Source of the DNA: Flavobacterium luminosum
GTDB taxonomy: Bacteria; Bacteroidota; Bacteroidia; Flavobacteriales; Flavobacteriaceae
Reading direction: 5' to 3'
Assembly: GCF_023635005.1 (NCBI RefSeq)
Contig: NZ_JAMLJM010000011.1
Span: 1 to 64,000, forward strand
Length of the DNA: 64,000 nucleotides
Part shown: piece after piece, positions 35,201-44,666 of the stretch
Numbering within the stretch: the stretch's first letter is position 1
Layout: each line of letters begins with the position of its first letter
Position numbers and translations under genes: made by a program
The notes under the pieces: model-generated
What the model saw: the letters and a program-made list of their open reading frames with translations, nothing else
What the model was told of the DNA's origin: nothing
The model's database searches: none

Positions 35201-36510
35201 CTTAAAAAATCACTAATTGTCCAATCTGTTGGCAAATCTAGAATACTTCTCAGTTGGTCTTTTAAAGGTAAATCGGATTTGAAACTTTTGCCAAAAACAA
35301 AAACGGCTGGTTTATTTTTATCTAATTGTTTTTTTACTATATCAACTGAAATGTGTGTTTTTCCTTTAGATGCATTCCCGCTTATATGAATTTCATTTAA
35401 TTTTAACGCAATTAATTCTTCAAAAGTACCTAAGAAATAATCATAATTCCTGAGTGTAAAATAAGGTCCAAGTAATGTTTCTCTACACTTCTTAATCTTT
35501 TCTTTCGAAGATTCACTGTTTTCTAATTCTTCATCATCCCAGTGAATTGATTTAAGTTTTTCGGAATTCTTATATAATATGTAAGCTTCATAAAAGTCTT
35601 TATAACGATTTTTATACTCATCAATTTTTGTTTCTAAAGAAATTGATAATTTGTAATTATCAGCCAAAAAATGAGACTTTATATCATCAAGTAATTTTGC
35701 ACCATCATCAACTATTGTATCATATTTATTTTCAAATAAAAATGATTTTATTTCTTGATAAATTTCATCAAACTCAAATTTATTTTCTTCATTTCTAATC
35801 CTATTTATTTCTTCATTGAATTCTTTTTTAAAGTGATAAATTCCAATATTGTCTTCATTTTTTTCTATCAAATTAACTAAATCTTTACCACCTAAACGTC
35901 TTGTTATAAAATCATCAACTTCACCTTTGACATGTAAGGAATCTAAATATTTTGACTTTATGACATTGGAATTATAAATTAGTTCAAACTTTTCTTTAAA
36001 CCAGTTTTCATCTAAAATCTTATCAGAAAAAAAGAATTTATAGATACTTTGATACTTTCTTAAAAGATTTAATATTATACTATCTCCCCAATGATCAATA
36101 ATAATATTATTGCCAAGAGGTAAGATTGTAGATCCGTCGTGTTTTAGATTACCAACATTATCAAACCATTTTTTTTCTTCGTTTGTCAATGAATTTTTAG
36201 AGCAAAGTGTCCATTTTTTTAATTTATCACCATGTTTTTTGTAAGCAGTTTGTAACGATTTCTTAATCTGTTCTTTTCTACCTCCTTCGTCAAATCTTCC
36301 AAAGAATTTGCATTGCCAACCCCAAATGTCACCATTAGTTAATTCTAAATAAAATTCAACTCCATCGCCACCGCCACTATCGTCAATACGGGTAAAGTTA
36401 CCTTCATTTTTATATTTTTCTATACATATTTGAAAACACAATTCTTCAAAGCTTTTGTTTTGAGTAGAATTGTAAGGTTTTAATTTATCCCAAGAAATTA
36501 AATCTATCAT
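32239..36510 (-). CDS. Mrr nuclease-STAND NTPase, Avs-like antiphage protein
   Basis: The 1423-aa protein begins with a restriction-endonuclease fold: E22/E23, GGGDGVEFYLEL (D49) and WGWQCKFF (Q66-x-K68). A STAND/NACHT-like ATPase follows with Walker A SGNASKGKTH (377-386) and Walker B KAILLIDGLNEA. About 900 helical residues, probably repeats, make up the putative sensor, and the last 350 residues are beta-rich. Length and order match AVAST (Avs) proteins, which bind a phage protein such as terminase or portal and then degrade DNA. It is a single gene 51 nt upstream of the AbiE operator, on the same strand. Confidence 0.85.
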   Translation of the reverse strand: MIDLISWDKLKPYNSTQNKSFEELCFQICIEKYKNEGNFTRIDDSGGGDGVEFYLELTNGDIWGWQCKFFGRFDEGGRKEQIKKSLQTAYKKHGDKLKKWTLCSKNSLTNEEKKWFDNVGNLKHDGSTILPLGNNIIIDHWGDSIILNLLRKYQSIYKFFFSDKILDENWFKEKFELIYNSNVIKSKYLDSLHVKGEVDDFITRRLGGKDLVNLIEKNEDNIGIYHFKKEFNEEINRIRNEENKFEFDEIYQEIKSFLFENKYDTIVDDGAKLLDDIKSHFLADNYKLSISLETKIDEYKNRYKDFYEAYILYKNSEKLKSIHWDDEELENSESSKEKIKKCRETLLGPYFTLRNYDYFLGTFEELIALKLNEIHISGNASKGKTHISVDIVKKQLDKNKPAVFVFGKSFKSDLPLKDQLRSILDLPTDWTISDFLSILDVAGRIQNTKAILLIDGLNEAIKWKSVWGDNLEELINEINVKYPNILFITTFRTSYKKELFPKDYFNYDPYNYDKLVRVNGFTHYNLNEAMDKYFEHYDITLVNSSGAINAFSEPLYLKIFCETKQGKSVSFQNEDLFDVFEEYLIKCNENISEKLGKELRFNKKFTINILEKISESLWENSSREIDFEYAINNIFNEEEFLVFEKEDLLIFRDWNNVEVITFTYDLLSGYLIAKNLFKSIDSEEKLNELIKSKKFKNELLNRKICHPLFNDILRSFCVLAIKKFGLSFYSSIKNETLNDYLLKSIFEVNQKKIIDNKSIAVNIIKENFKDFKKHNLIFNLFKNTELDSQNPLNIDLLSNLLFNMKVSDRDLSWTEYIRSNNFVYNNEYKKFLNSFEVACKSKTKFKTDKVHLAAKKAMWFLTSTNRELRDLSTRALYYYGRKYPDKFLELVLYSLSINDPYVWERTLAAMYGVVMAKHSTDDNFKKLFLPRIALTIFESIFKKEAPFSTTHILARDYASKTIEIGLLHHNDLLKPEEVLQTTAPFTIGGNRNPNEFDYEKEEGIFSVPISMDFSNYTIGRIVEGGHSYSDPPEKKKVRRQIYARIYELGWNEAEFNDIDGRIRSQGYRSRTEQAHTERYGKKYSWIAYFEIAGLRIDNKLIEDNWDRFRFSDADIDPSFPERAKNKKFVLKDYLGDSKQPLLEWYTNGGIPDINEYLKIEKLKGHDGSWICLDGFIVQERKKIYREVFVFIRGLLVKNDKYEELKEHLIKKEDIGGRFLPDPRSNYYTFAGELYCIKESVADNSCIISFETGRKTVKVKKGEPGYFARPVFDENKIKFSYPEFIEIDSVTYDECEVLLPVMDYSWESSHSELNKAGHETVISKELANSLNLINKPQTFDLFDDKGDLASQNLFYNKDYNNNHRFTYLRKDLLDKFLLENDYKLIWGIWGERNVRFKDIDYSRKFHTDNKVSDLQIFSDVIEYK

Positions 36511-36591
36511 ATTAATTTAAATAACTAAATATGATAAAATTAGAAATAATTTTAATGTGTTTTGTTATGATTTGATTTCATTTATAAATAT

Positions 36592-37212
36592 TTAATTAAC
36601 ATTATTATTCTTTATGTAACTATGTAAATTGTATATTTCGATTATATCATTTTGATTATTTTTTAATTGTCCAATCTCAATAAATTCAATATCATTAGCG
36701 AAAGCCTTTTCTCCAATTAGATGCTCAATATGAACGTAAACTGCTTCTCGAAGTCTTGGGTTGTCTTTGTGGACGATGTAGTTTTTGAGTAAAACTTTTA
36801 TTCCTAAATCGGTTGGTTTATTGGGGTTTTCTAATGGGATGAAATACATTTCACTTATTCGTAAAGTGATGCCGTAATACTCTATTGGTTTGTCGGTGCC
36901 GTTTTCGTATTTGGTTAGGTTGGTTTCAGGTTGAAGGAACGCTGTTATATTCCAACGTTCTACAACTGGTGCATGATGGACTAGTAATTCTACTTCTTTG
37001 AAAAGGTAGGGATTTCCGTTTGCGGTGATGATTAACTCGGCATCGTTTTTTTTGTTTTTGATGATGAGGTCTAGGTTACTGTTGTATTGATGTAGTATTT
37101 CGATTAGTTTGTCGAAATGGATTTTTAGTTCGTCTTTTGAAATTTCGTTTAAGAGTAGGAAAACGAAGTTATTTTGTTGGAAGTGGTTCCAGAAGTTGGT
37201 TATAGTTTTCAT
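36592..37212 (-). CDS. Conserved hypothetical protein of the replication module
   Basis: The start at 37212 (MKTITNFWNHFQQNNFVFLL) is preferred over an ATG 29 codons upstream, whose extra residues (CEASVSSAFQKKK) look like translated intergenic repeat. The roughly 206-aa protein is predicted alpha/beta, with EVELLVHHAPVVERWNITAF and an acidic C-terminus. I have seen such proteins in Bacteroidota islands without a function. It lies downstream of the DnaC-like ATPase on the same strand and may be co-transcribed with it. Confidence 0.55.
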   Translation of the reverse strand: MKTITNFWNHFQQNNFVFLLLNEISKDELKIHFDKLIEILHQYNSNLDLIIKNKKNDAELIITANGNPYLFKEVELLVHHAPVVERWNITAFLQPETNLTKYENGTDKPIEYYGITLRISEMYFIPLENPNKPTDLGIKVLLKNYIVHKDNPRLREAVYVHIEHLIGEKAFANDIEFIEIGQLKNNQNDIIEIYNLHSYIKNNNVN

Positions 37213-37347
37213 TTGTTTCTTTTTTTGGAACGCGGATGAAACGGATGCTTCGCAACGCGGATTTATAAGGATTTTATTTTTTAAAGGTTCTCGATACATT
37301 TCAATAAAATAGCTGGTTGCAATTTTATTGAAACACTCGAACTGACG

Positions 37348-37959
37348 TTAGCGTTTATCTAATGTTGATTTATCATAGGCAATTAGATTTACCATCTCTC
37401 GTAATCTGGAGCGAACTCGGTTGCCGTAATGTTTTTCTATTTCTGTGGCTGATAGGTTTGTGGTTATGTGGGTTTGGAGTTTTTTTGAAATGAATAGATC
37501 ATATCGGCTTAATAGAATTTCTGCCATTACATTACATTCGTTGCCGAAGTATTTTAGGTTGTTTTCTGTTCCTAAATCGTCAAAACAATAGGTTCTTGGT
37601 TCTGATTGGTATAGTTTGCCATTGCTGTATTTGTGGATTATTTGGTAGCCGTCCTGGATGAATTCAAAGCTTATATCTCGACACGGTTTTACGAAAAATT
37701 TATGCTCTGTGGCTGTTAGGTATTTCATTAAATTCATCAATGATGTTTTTCCGCATCCGATTGGTCCGGTTAATAAGATGCCTTTTTCTAAATCGATATT
37801 GAATTGATAACAAGCTTGTTCATCCTTCAAAAAGTATGCAATTAGTTTGTATATTATTTCATGGTCTGTTTCTAAGATTTTGAATTTCTTACCATACAAC
37901 TCAATTCCTTTTTTTTCTAACCAAGCAATGATTTCTAAATAACTTAATGTCGTATTCAT
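37348..37959 (-). CDS. DnaC-like helicase-loader ATPase
   Basis: The 203-aa AAA+ protein has Walker A GPIGCGKTS at about 66-74, the Walker B region TYCFDDLGTEN, a sensor-like LQTHITTNLS and the Arg-finger stretch YGNRVRSRLREM. It resembles DnaC/IstB-type helicase loaders of mobile elements, which load DnaB at an element origin. It follows a truncated copy of itself (37971) and the replication initiator (38176) on the same strand, giving an initiator-loader module. Confidence 0.82.
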   Translation of the reverse strand: MNTTLSYLEIIAWLEKKGIELYGKKFKILETDHEIIYKLIAYFLKDEQACYQFNIDLEKGILLTGPIGCGKTSLMNLMKYLTATEHKFFVKPCRDISFEFIQDGYQIIHKYSNGKLYQSEPRTYCFDDLGTENNLKYFGNECNVMAEILLSRYDLFISKKLQTHITTNLSATEIEKHYGNRVRSRLREMVNLIAYDKSTLDKR

Positions 37960-37970
37960 AACTTATAATT

Positions 37971-38246
37971 TTAATACCTGACTGCCACTGGCAGTCCACC
38001 TCTTAATATCAAATCTTGGTTGAGGTTTATTCCGTATTGAAAGCATGTTGGCTCGTCTTTTAGGAAATAAGCGATTAGTTTGTACACAATTGGGTAATCA
38101 GTTTCTATTATTTTGAAATGATTGCCGTATAGTTCAACTCCTTTGTTTTCTATCCAAATAATAACCTCATTATAGCTATAATGGCTCTGAATAGTCTTTG
38201 TCGGTTGTTGTATTGAGTTGTTTTGCTCTGTTGGGTTGTTCTGCAT
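37971..38246 (-). pseudogene. Truncated paralogue of the DnaC-like ATPase
   Basis: Its residues 22-80 (YSYNEVIIWIENKGVELYGN, YKLIAYFLKDEPTCFQYGIN) closely match the N-terminus of the next gene. At the point where that gene reads TGPIGCGKTS, this one reads RGGLPVAVRY and stops. Walker A and the whole ATPase core are missing. The break coincides with a 17-bp palindrome at 37980-37996. It overlaps the initiator gene by 71 nt and could still be translated as a 91-aa regulatory fragment. Confidence 0.7.
37980..37996. repeat. 17-bp palindrome at the ATPase truncation point
   Basis: GACTGCCACTGGCAGTC is a perfect 8+1+8 inverted repeat and spans the last codons of the truncated ATPase copy. It may mark a recombination or insertion site. 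Confidence 0.6.
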
Positions 38247-39015
38247 TTGAAATGAATTTTGGTGCGTTAATCATCCAATTTTGTGCTGCTGCTTGCCAAT
38301 CGACCATTGGTGTTTTTCCACCAACTAACCAACCGACACTTTTGAAGTAATTGAAGAATTTTTGAGCTTCTTGTTCCGGAAAGTTATTTTCTTGGAAATA
38401 GGTTTTGATTTCATTCAAGTTTGGTTCAACGAAACCTTTCTTTTTTTCGCGCAACTTTTTTTCTTGGGATGTGATTTCTCCTATCGCCGAAATGACAAAA
38501 TCATTTTCATTTTCTTCAAAATTTTTTGAGTGCTTTTCCAAGTTTGAAACGTTTTTATCGTTTAAAATGTTTGTATTGTTTATATAGTTTATAGAAGGTA
38601 CTACTGCTTGTTCAGTACCTGTCTCACTACTAGTACAAGACTTGTTCAAAGCTTGTTCAGAAACAAGTTCATTAAGTGGTTCATTTTTTGGTTTTCTTTC
38701 GGATTTTGGCAACGGTTTTAAATCTTCAGAAAAGTTGAATAAAATGACATGACTTCCTTTGAATGGATTATATGATGGTTCATAATTGATATAACCCAAA
38801 CTGTGCAAGTTCTTCAGACATTTGTGATAGGTTGCTTTAGAACTTATTTTGCTAATTCGCATTACCTCATCACGATTAATACTGATTGGATTTTTGAAAC
38901 GATTACAGTTCCAAAATTGAAACAAAGCAATGTATAAGCTAACGTGAGTTGGATTTAACGTCTTATCAATGGCTACTTTCTCAAAGAAACCAGTGAGATG
39001 TTTTATGTAATTCAT
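38176..39015 (-). CDS. Replication initiator-like winged-helix protein
   Basis: The 279-aa protein has an N-terminal winged helix of the replisome-organiser type (LTGFFEKVAIDKTLNPTHVS, INRDEVMRISKISSKATYHK, LHSLGYINYEPS). A polar linker follows, then a DnaD-like C-terminal block (FPEQEAQKFFNYFKSVGWLV, MVDWQAAAQNWM). Proteins of this design start replication of phages and mobile elements and recruit a DnaC-like loader. Two loader genes, one broken, follow directly. Confidence 0.7.
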   Translation of the reverse strand: MNYIKHLTGFFEKVAIDKTLNPTHVSLYIALFQFWNCNRFKNPISINRDEVMRISKISSKATYHKCLKNLHSLGYINYEPSYNPFKGSHVILFNFSEDLKPLPKSERKPKNEPLNELVSEQALNKSCTSSETGTEQAVVPSINYINNTNILNDKNVSNLEKHSKNFEENENDFVISAIGEITSQEKKLREKKKGFVEPNLNEIKTYFQENNFPEQEAQKFFNYFKSVGWLVGGKTPMVDWQAAAQNWMINAPKFISNAEQPNRAKQLNTTTDKDYSEPL

Positions 39016-39026
39016 TCGGATTGTAA

Positions 39027-39314
39027 TTATTTAAACAGAGTAGGCAAAGCATTTACCTTATTTCCATTTAATAACTTATCAATATCTGAATTGTCATAAT
39101 ACATGATGCCACCTATTTTGGTATAGGTCAGTGTTCCGTTGATGCGGAGGTTTTGTAAAGTACCTGGAGAAATATTTAACAGTTTACGGACTTCATTGGA
39201 TTTGAGCCACTGTTTTGTTTGTTGAGGTTTGGACTGAATGATTTCTTTTAAATCGTTCAAAAGAAGACTTCTGAATTCGTTTAAGTCTTCACGTGTGATA
39301 ACTTCGATTGCCAT
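39027..39314 (-). CDS. Excisionase-like small HTH protein
   Basis: The 95-aa protein has the Bacteroidota HTH_17 layout: QWLKSNEVRKLLNISPGTLQ, NLRINGTLTYTKIGGIMYYD and SDIDKLLN. Such proteins serve as excisionases or regulators of conjugative transposons (compare Xis2c/d of CTnDOT). It sits 11 nt upstream of the replication initiator and 89 nt downstream of rteC, as expected in an element control region. Confidence 0.85.
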   Translation of the reverse strand: MAIEVITREDLNEFRSLLLNDLKEIIQSKPQQTKQWLKSNEVRKLLNISPGTLQNLRINGTLTYTKIGGIMYYDNSDIDKLLNGNKVNALPTLFK

Positions 39315-39403
39315 AACGTTTATTTTAAATTGTTATGGTGCAAATTTGTGAAGATTGTATTGTTTTATTTCACAACGGGGTTTGAGTTGTGAACGATTTT
39401 TAA

Positions 39404-40321
39404 TTAAATGACTTCATCTGAGTTTTCCATTCGTTTTAATAAGCCTTCATTTAAAGTAGTGATGAATTTTGTTTTGTCATTCTTTCTGGCTCTTATTTCA
39501 AGGAATGTTCGACGGTATTGACCTAAGTCGATTTCGAAAATGTGTTCAAAATTTTCAGCAATATCTTTTAGGTCAGCAGCACCATTATTGAAAACTCCTT
39601 CAGAATGTAGTGCATAAATTAGTTCTGTAAGTGCTACTTTTGAGCTTGTCCAAATTAATTTTGTATTCGGTTTGCGTTGTGATTTATCACCTAAATCTTT
39701 ATTTTCTATCATAATTAGTTGGTCTTCAATATATAATTGAATTAAATCATTTGCTAAAATCCTTGCTACTTTGAAGTCGTGAGAAGTAGAGAAGGAAGCA
39801 TCTGTTTCAAAATAATAACTATCTAATGCTAATTTTATATCAAATTTGCCTCTTAAAAAATATTTATGGTCTAAATAACTACTTCCTGAGCGATAATATT
39901 TATAAAAGTCGAGTTCGTTATCAAAATAGGCTTTAAGTTTTTGAAGCTCGTTCTGAAAATATTTCTTCACAATTCTATTACCTCCATTAGGCCTTTTCAT
40001 TTCAATTTTATAGACCATATTGTAATAAATTAGTTTTGAAGAGAATTGGGGTTTAATTTCTTTAAAAAATTGGATTTCTTCAGTTTCAGATTTGAATTTG
40101 AATTTTGAAATTAAGTTTTTCAAATTAATCAATACTTTTAAAATAATTTCAATGGAACTTTCGCAACGAGTTATCTGATTATCAATTTCTAATTCGATAA
40201 AATTTAGTTGCTCGTTGAGATCGGATAATAATTTGGTTGTTTTTATATTCAATTTAGGATAAGTAGTTTTATGTTTAAATTTACAGTAGAATCTAATAGA
40301 AAATATTACTCCAGAAAGCAT
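39404..40321 (-). CDS. rteC: RteC-type regulator of mobile-element excision
   Basis: The protein of about 305 aa matches RteC: LLSDLNEQLNFIELEIDNQI, FFKEIKPQFSSKLIYYNMVY, FDNELDFYKYYRSGSSYLDH and a C-terminal helical block KLIWTSSKVALTELIYALHS, which is the DNA-binding part. In CTnDOT, RteC activates the excision genes. Its presence with an IntDOT-like integrase supports the island's descent from that family. The ATG at 40321 is preferred to the TTG one codon earlier. Confidence 0.9.
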   Translation of the reverse strand: MLSGVIFSIRFYCKFKHKTTYPKLNIKTTKLLSDLNEQLNFIELEIDNQITRCESSIEIILKVLINLKNLISKFKFKSETEEIQFFKEIKPQFSSKLIYYNMVYKIEMKRPNGGNRIVKKYFQNELQKLKAYFDNELDFYKYYRSGSSYLDHKYFLRGKFDIKLALDSYYFETDASFSTSHDFKVARILANDLIQLYIEDQLIMIENKDLGDKSQRKPNTKLIWTSSKVALTELIYALHSEGVFNNGAADLKDIAENFEHIFEIDLGQYRRTFLEIRARKNDKTKFITTLNEGLLKRMENSDEVI

Positions 40322-40386
40322 CAATTCTTCTAATAATCCACTTGATTAAAAAAAAAATTTTTCATAATTGATTTATTATTAATTAT

Positions 40387-43300
40387 CTAAAAACCAAAAC
40401 CTAGACTAAAAGCTATACGTATTCCATCAATTGAATTATATACTCCAAGGTTTGTTGATATAACATCAACTCCAGACATGAAAAAACCACCACCATAAGA
40501 GTTATTCCATTTGTTTGAATCTTCATTATCAAACCAAACTCTTCCATAATCAAACCCACCAAATAAACCAAAACGGATTGGTATTAATTTGGTTTTTATT
40601 TTATCAAAACTATATCTTAAGTCAGTATTTTGGAAAACATAACTGTTACCCGTAAATCGTTGATTTCTAAACCCTCTTAACCCATTAGTGCCACCAATAG
40701 AAGCTGCTTGATAAAATTCGAAATTATTACCTAAATTAACTTGACTTTTTATTCTACTAGCCAATACAAGTTTTCCTGATGATACTAATTTATGAGTAAT
40801 ACTTAATTCGGGAATTAGATAAGTATAACCTCTGTTGCTTTGGTCCAAATTCATTTTATAACCAATATCAACACTTGATTTAAAACCTATAGTAGGGTAT
40901 GCCTTATTATCATAATTTTCAAATTCAAATTTGGTATTTATGCTTCCAAATTGATTAGTCTTAAAAATATAGCTTGGCAATTGAGAACTGTTTTCTACAT
41001 ATCTGTTTTGAGTATTTTCTACTTCAATTGACTCATATCCTAAACCAAAACTAAATTGACTACCACCATAAGCTCTATAAACCAATGAAGGATTAAGTTG
41101 AAATTCGCGAACTCTTACTCGATTGTAGTCAAGTCCAAAAGCATTTTCTAAATTTTCAGTTTCATTACCAAAACCAAAAAAGTTTAAGGTGTAGTTAGGA
41201 CTTTGAAAAATTGAATTAATTTTTAAGTTTAAATTGCCAATAATATTAGCAAATTCACCTTGATATTTAATTTCATAGCCATTAGTAGCAAAATAAAAAG
41301 CCGTGTTGATTTTATGCTGGCTAGTAAATGGATTTCTTTCGAAACCATAAGTTGTATAGGTGTTATTGATTCCAATTTTAATGCCATCATCTGGATTTGT
41401 ACCAATGGTCGGAATTATTTGATTGAAATTATTTTTAAGTTTCTTATAATCGTAAACATTGGTGCTATATTTATCTTGTAGTTTAATCGTAGCATTATGT
41501 ATTTCTTTTAGTGTATTTGGCTTGGATTTGTAATCATATATTACTATATTTTTACCGTTTTCAACAATGTATTCATCTTCATTTTGACCACCAATAATTC
41601 TAATTTTTATTTTTTTTATTTCATCTGTTATATTAAAAATGTCATCATCATCTAACCCATAAATCCATATTTCCTTTGTAAGTTTTGGGTTTTAAGTTCT
41701 ATTATGAAAATAATCTATATTTGAATTTTCTTTCCATTGATACATTGAAACTTCTACATTTCCATTTTCTAATCCATTTATTTTTATAGAATCTTTTTTA
41801 TTGGTTGCGACAATAACGGCATATTTATTTATTAGCTTATAATATGAATCGGCTATGGTTTGTAAATTGGTTTTTCTGCCTTTTAATAGATGTTTAATGG
41901 TTTCAATAGATTCATCTTGTACTTCTTTTGGAACAGTATTAAAAGCTTTGTCTATTACTTCATTGGTTAAATCATTTTGTATTTCTGCAACTTGTTTATC
42001 CCAAATATCCTTATTGGATTGTGATATAAATGCGATATCTAAAGGATAAGGTTCTATATTAAATCCTTTTACATCTTTTAAATCAGCTGCATATTTTCGT
42101 AATAATTTGGAAGCAGGAATTAGGTGAATTGAAGTACCTAACATAAAACCATCAGACATTTTAGAAAAAGCTTGATCTCTATCTCTTGGCAATGGTCTAT
42201 ATACTGTTTTGTTATTTTCTTGATATTCTATCCAAAGCCATTGGTCGTAATGTCTATCCCAATCACCAATTAACATATCAAACAATCGAGCTTTAATGTA
42301 TGCTTGTTCGTCTATAACTTTTGTATCGTCTTCATGAATTTTTTCAATAACATCTTTGGTGTTTATAATGTTTCCCGTAAAATTTCCATTAGTCAATTGA
42401 GTATTTCCTTCAGATGCATATTCTTCAAACACGTATAGTTCATTACCATATTCTTGATTGTATTTTTCCAAATTATCTTGTTTGGGAATATAATATAGGT
42501 GCGAATTCAAATATGGAATATTCAAACTACTAGACAACGATGCCACAACAAAAGGTGCGTAAGGATATGAGCCAGTAAACACATCTTTCACCAGTGATTC
42601 TGAAGCTGTGTTCTCAAAATAACCTTCAACATATTGGTCTTTAAAAGCTGAAGCTTGAATATATTGAGTGGCATTCTTTTTTAAAGCTCTCATTACAAAT
42701 CTTTTTCCCTCTTTTGTTTGTAAATGCAGCGTTTTGGATTGTGTGCCACCACCTTTACGTATAGGAGTTAAACCACCCATAAGAGTGTCTAAATAAGCTA
42801 CTTTAGCATTTACAGGAATACTATAGTATTTTCTATATCTTTCTCCCCATAAAAATTTAAAAAAGGCATTTTTAGAGGTTTCTTTATTTGTATAAATAGA
42901 CTCTTTGACTGAATCTTGAATTATTTTAGGATATTTTATTGTAGATTTTTCAAAATCAGAAGGAAAAACTTGTTCATTAAAAACTATTTGATTGTTTTCT
43001 GCTGCAATAAAATTAACTTCTGAAGAACCATCTTTAAAAAAATTCAAAACAGGAAATCCACTTTTAGGGTATGCAAATTTACCTCCTTTTACTAACCGTG
43101 TAGCCGTATTTTTAGAACCTGAACCACTAATGATTTGCGGAATATTGTCTTCAACAAGATATTGTAAATTATGATCATGTCCAGAAACAAAAATTACATT
43201 ATCGTTTTGTTGTGATGCCGTTACTAAATTTTGTTTTAATTCGTTGTAAAACTTGTTTGATAAGTCTGCATTAGAAACACCAGTGGTATTTCTAAAAAGG

Positions 43301-44055
43301 TTTTTAAGAGACCCTAAAATTGGGAATGGATTAAGATGGTTTTTTAAACTATATTGTCCACCATGAGATCCATTGGTAAACATAGGATGATGAATGGCAA
43401 CTACTACTGTTTTTCCTCTTGCTTTTTTTATTTCGCTTCTAAATTCGTCAAAAAAATCTGTACGTGTTTTTATTTCGCAATTATCGTTTATGGTTGGGTG
43501 TTTGTCCCAATTAGTAATATACCATTGTGAATCAACAACTAATAAAATAGTTTCATCATTAATCTTCACTTTTTTAATAGCACAACCATTTTCAGGTAAA
43601 AAAGTGTTAGAACCTAATGCTTCTTTAACTAATAATTCTTGTTGGTATAATCCTGAAATACCGCTATACCAATCGTGGTTTCCTGGTATAAAAATAACAC
43701 GACCAGGAAATTTTTTTGCAACATTGATTTGTAATGATAATGCAAATTCTGCATCGCTTTTTTCTGGACTATTACTTTCAGGAATTCCTTTTGGGTAAAC
43801 ATTATCTCCTAAAAATAGTAATAAATCAGAAGAATCAGCATTTATTATTTCTTTTTCCAATGCTTTAAGAGCAGTAGGAGTATAACCGTTATCAGGTTTT
43901 CCTACATCACCAATTAGATACATTTTAAAAGTAGGTTGCTGCTTGTTTTCTTCTAGTACAATTTGGTCTTTAAGTTTAGGATTCAGTGATGCACAACTAT
44001 GCAATAAAAGCGATGTAAGGATAATTATTGATGAAAATGTAAAGTAAGTTTTCAT
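40387..44055 (-). pseudogene. Metallophosphoesterase-BamA fusion lipoprotein split by one stop
   Basis: The gene opens with a lipobox (LLLHSCASL, Cys21) and a calcineurin-like phosphoesterase domain: LIGDVG, LFLGDNVYPKG, IPGNHDWYSG, AIHHPMF and SGHDHN. A stop at 41692-41694 follows RT. The same frame continues without interruption as NPKLTKEIWIYGLDDDDIFN and onward into an Omp85/BamA-type barrel ending SIDGIRIAFSLGFGF. Intact relatives in Bacteroidota are single proteins of about 1200 aa. No ATG restart is seen before the barrel. The barrel part is otherwise well preserved, so the mutation is recent, or the codon is read through, or it is a sequencing error. Confidence 0.85.
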
Positions 44056-44088
44056 ATTTATCGATTAATTGCTTTTTTTAATTCTTAT

Positions 44089-44655
44089 TTAAATACTAAA
44101 AATTGCGTAAGTAAGTGTTGCTAATACACCAATCAATAGAACTATAACTGAAACATATAATAATTGTTGTTTTTTAGTAATCACCAATCCCAAAAAATAA
44201 ATGTCATAAATCATTTCATTGTAAACTGCATTTCCACTATCCATAATGCGTTCAATTTCTGCTTTAAATTCAGATAATGATTGTTTAGCAAAATTTGCAG
44301 CATATAACGTTCCTTTATAGCCACTATTTTTAAAAACATTGCCTAAATACCTATGTGGAAGCATACTTATTAATGCAAATATCATTGACAACATACTACT
44401 TATTACCAATATTTTAGTACCAATATTTATGTTTATTGTTTTAGAGTCTGTAGTAATAAAATGAATACCAAATAGTAAAGAAGTAATAATAGAATTAACG
44501 GTTAAAATAATTCTTGCTTTATTATCAATCATCTTCAATAACATGTAGTGATTTCTTGATAGCGTTTTAAAAAGTGTTTGCACTCCACGAGTGTCAAATT
44601 TTTTCAACTTTTCTTCCCTTAAACTACTATTATTTTCAATATTAGTATTTTCCAT
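44089..44655 (-). CDS. DUF5706 membrane protein, Pycsar effector-like (PycTM)
   Basis: The 188-aa protein has the DUF5706 pattern: LSRNHYMLLKMIDNKARIIL (the conserved DNKA/ARI helix), two transmembrane helices (TVNSIITSLLFGIHFI and TKILVISSMLSMIFALISML), HRYLGNVF and a third at the C-terminus (LLYVSVIVLLIGVLATLTYA). In Pycsar systems, PycTM opens or damages the inner membrane when it senses cCMP or cUMP. No pyrimidine cyclase gene is nearby. It lies in a tight operon between the ATP-cone nuclease and the phosphoesterase-BamA gene, so it may have a housekeeping or stress role instead. Confidence 0.85.
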   Translation of the reverse strand: MENTNIENNSSLREEKLKKFDTRGVQTLFKTLSRNHYMLLKMIDNKARIILTVNSIITSLLFGIHFITTDSKTININIGTKILVISSMLSMIFALISMLPHRYLGNVFKNSGYKGTLYAANFAKQSLSEFKAEIERIMDSGNAVYNEMIYDIYFLGLVITKKQQLLYVSVIVLLIGVLATLTYAIFSI

Positions 44656-44666
44656 GGTTCTTTTAT

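Noticed and set aside
44089..44655. Complete Pycsar system
   Set aside because: No uridylate or cytidylate cyclase gene lies on either side; only the effector-type membrane protein is present.
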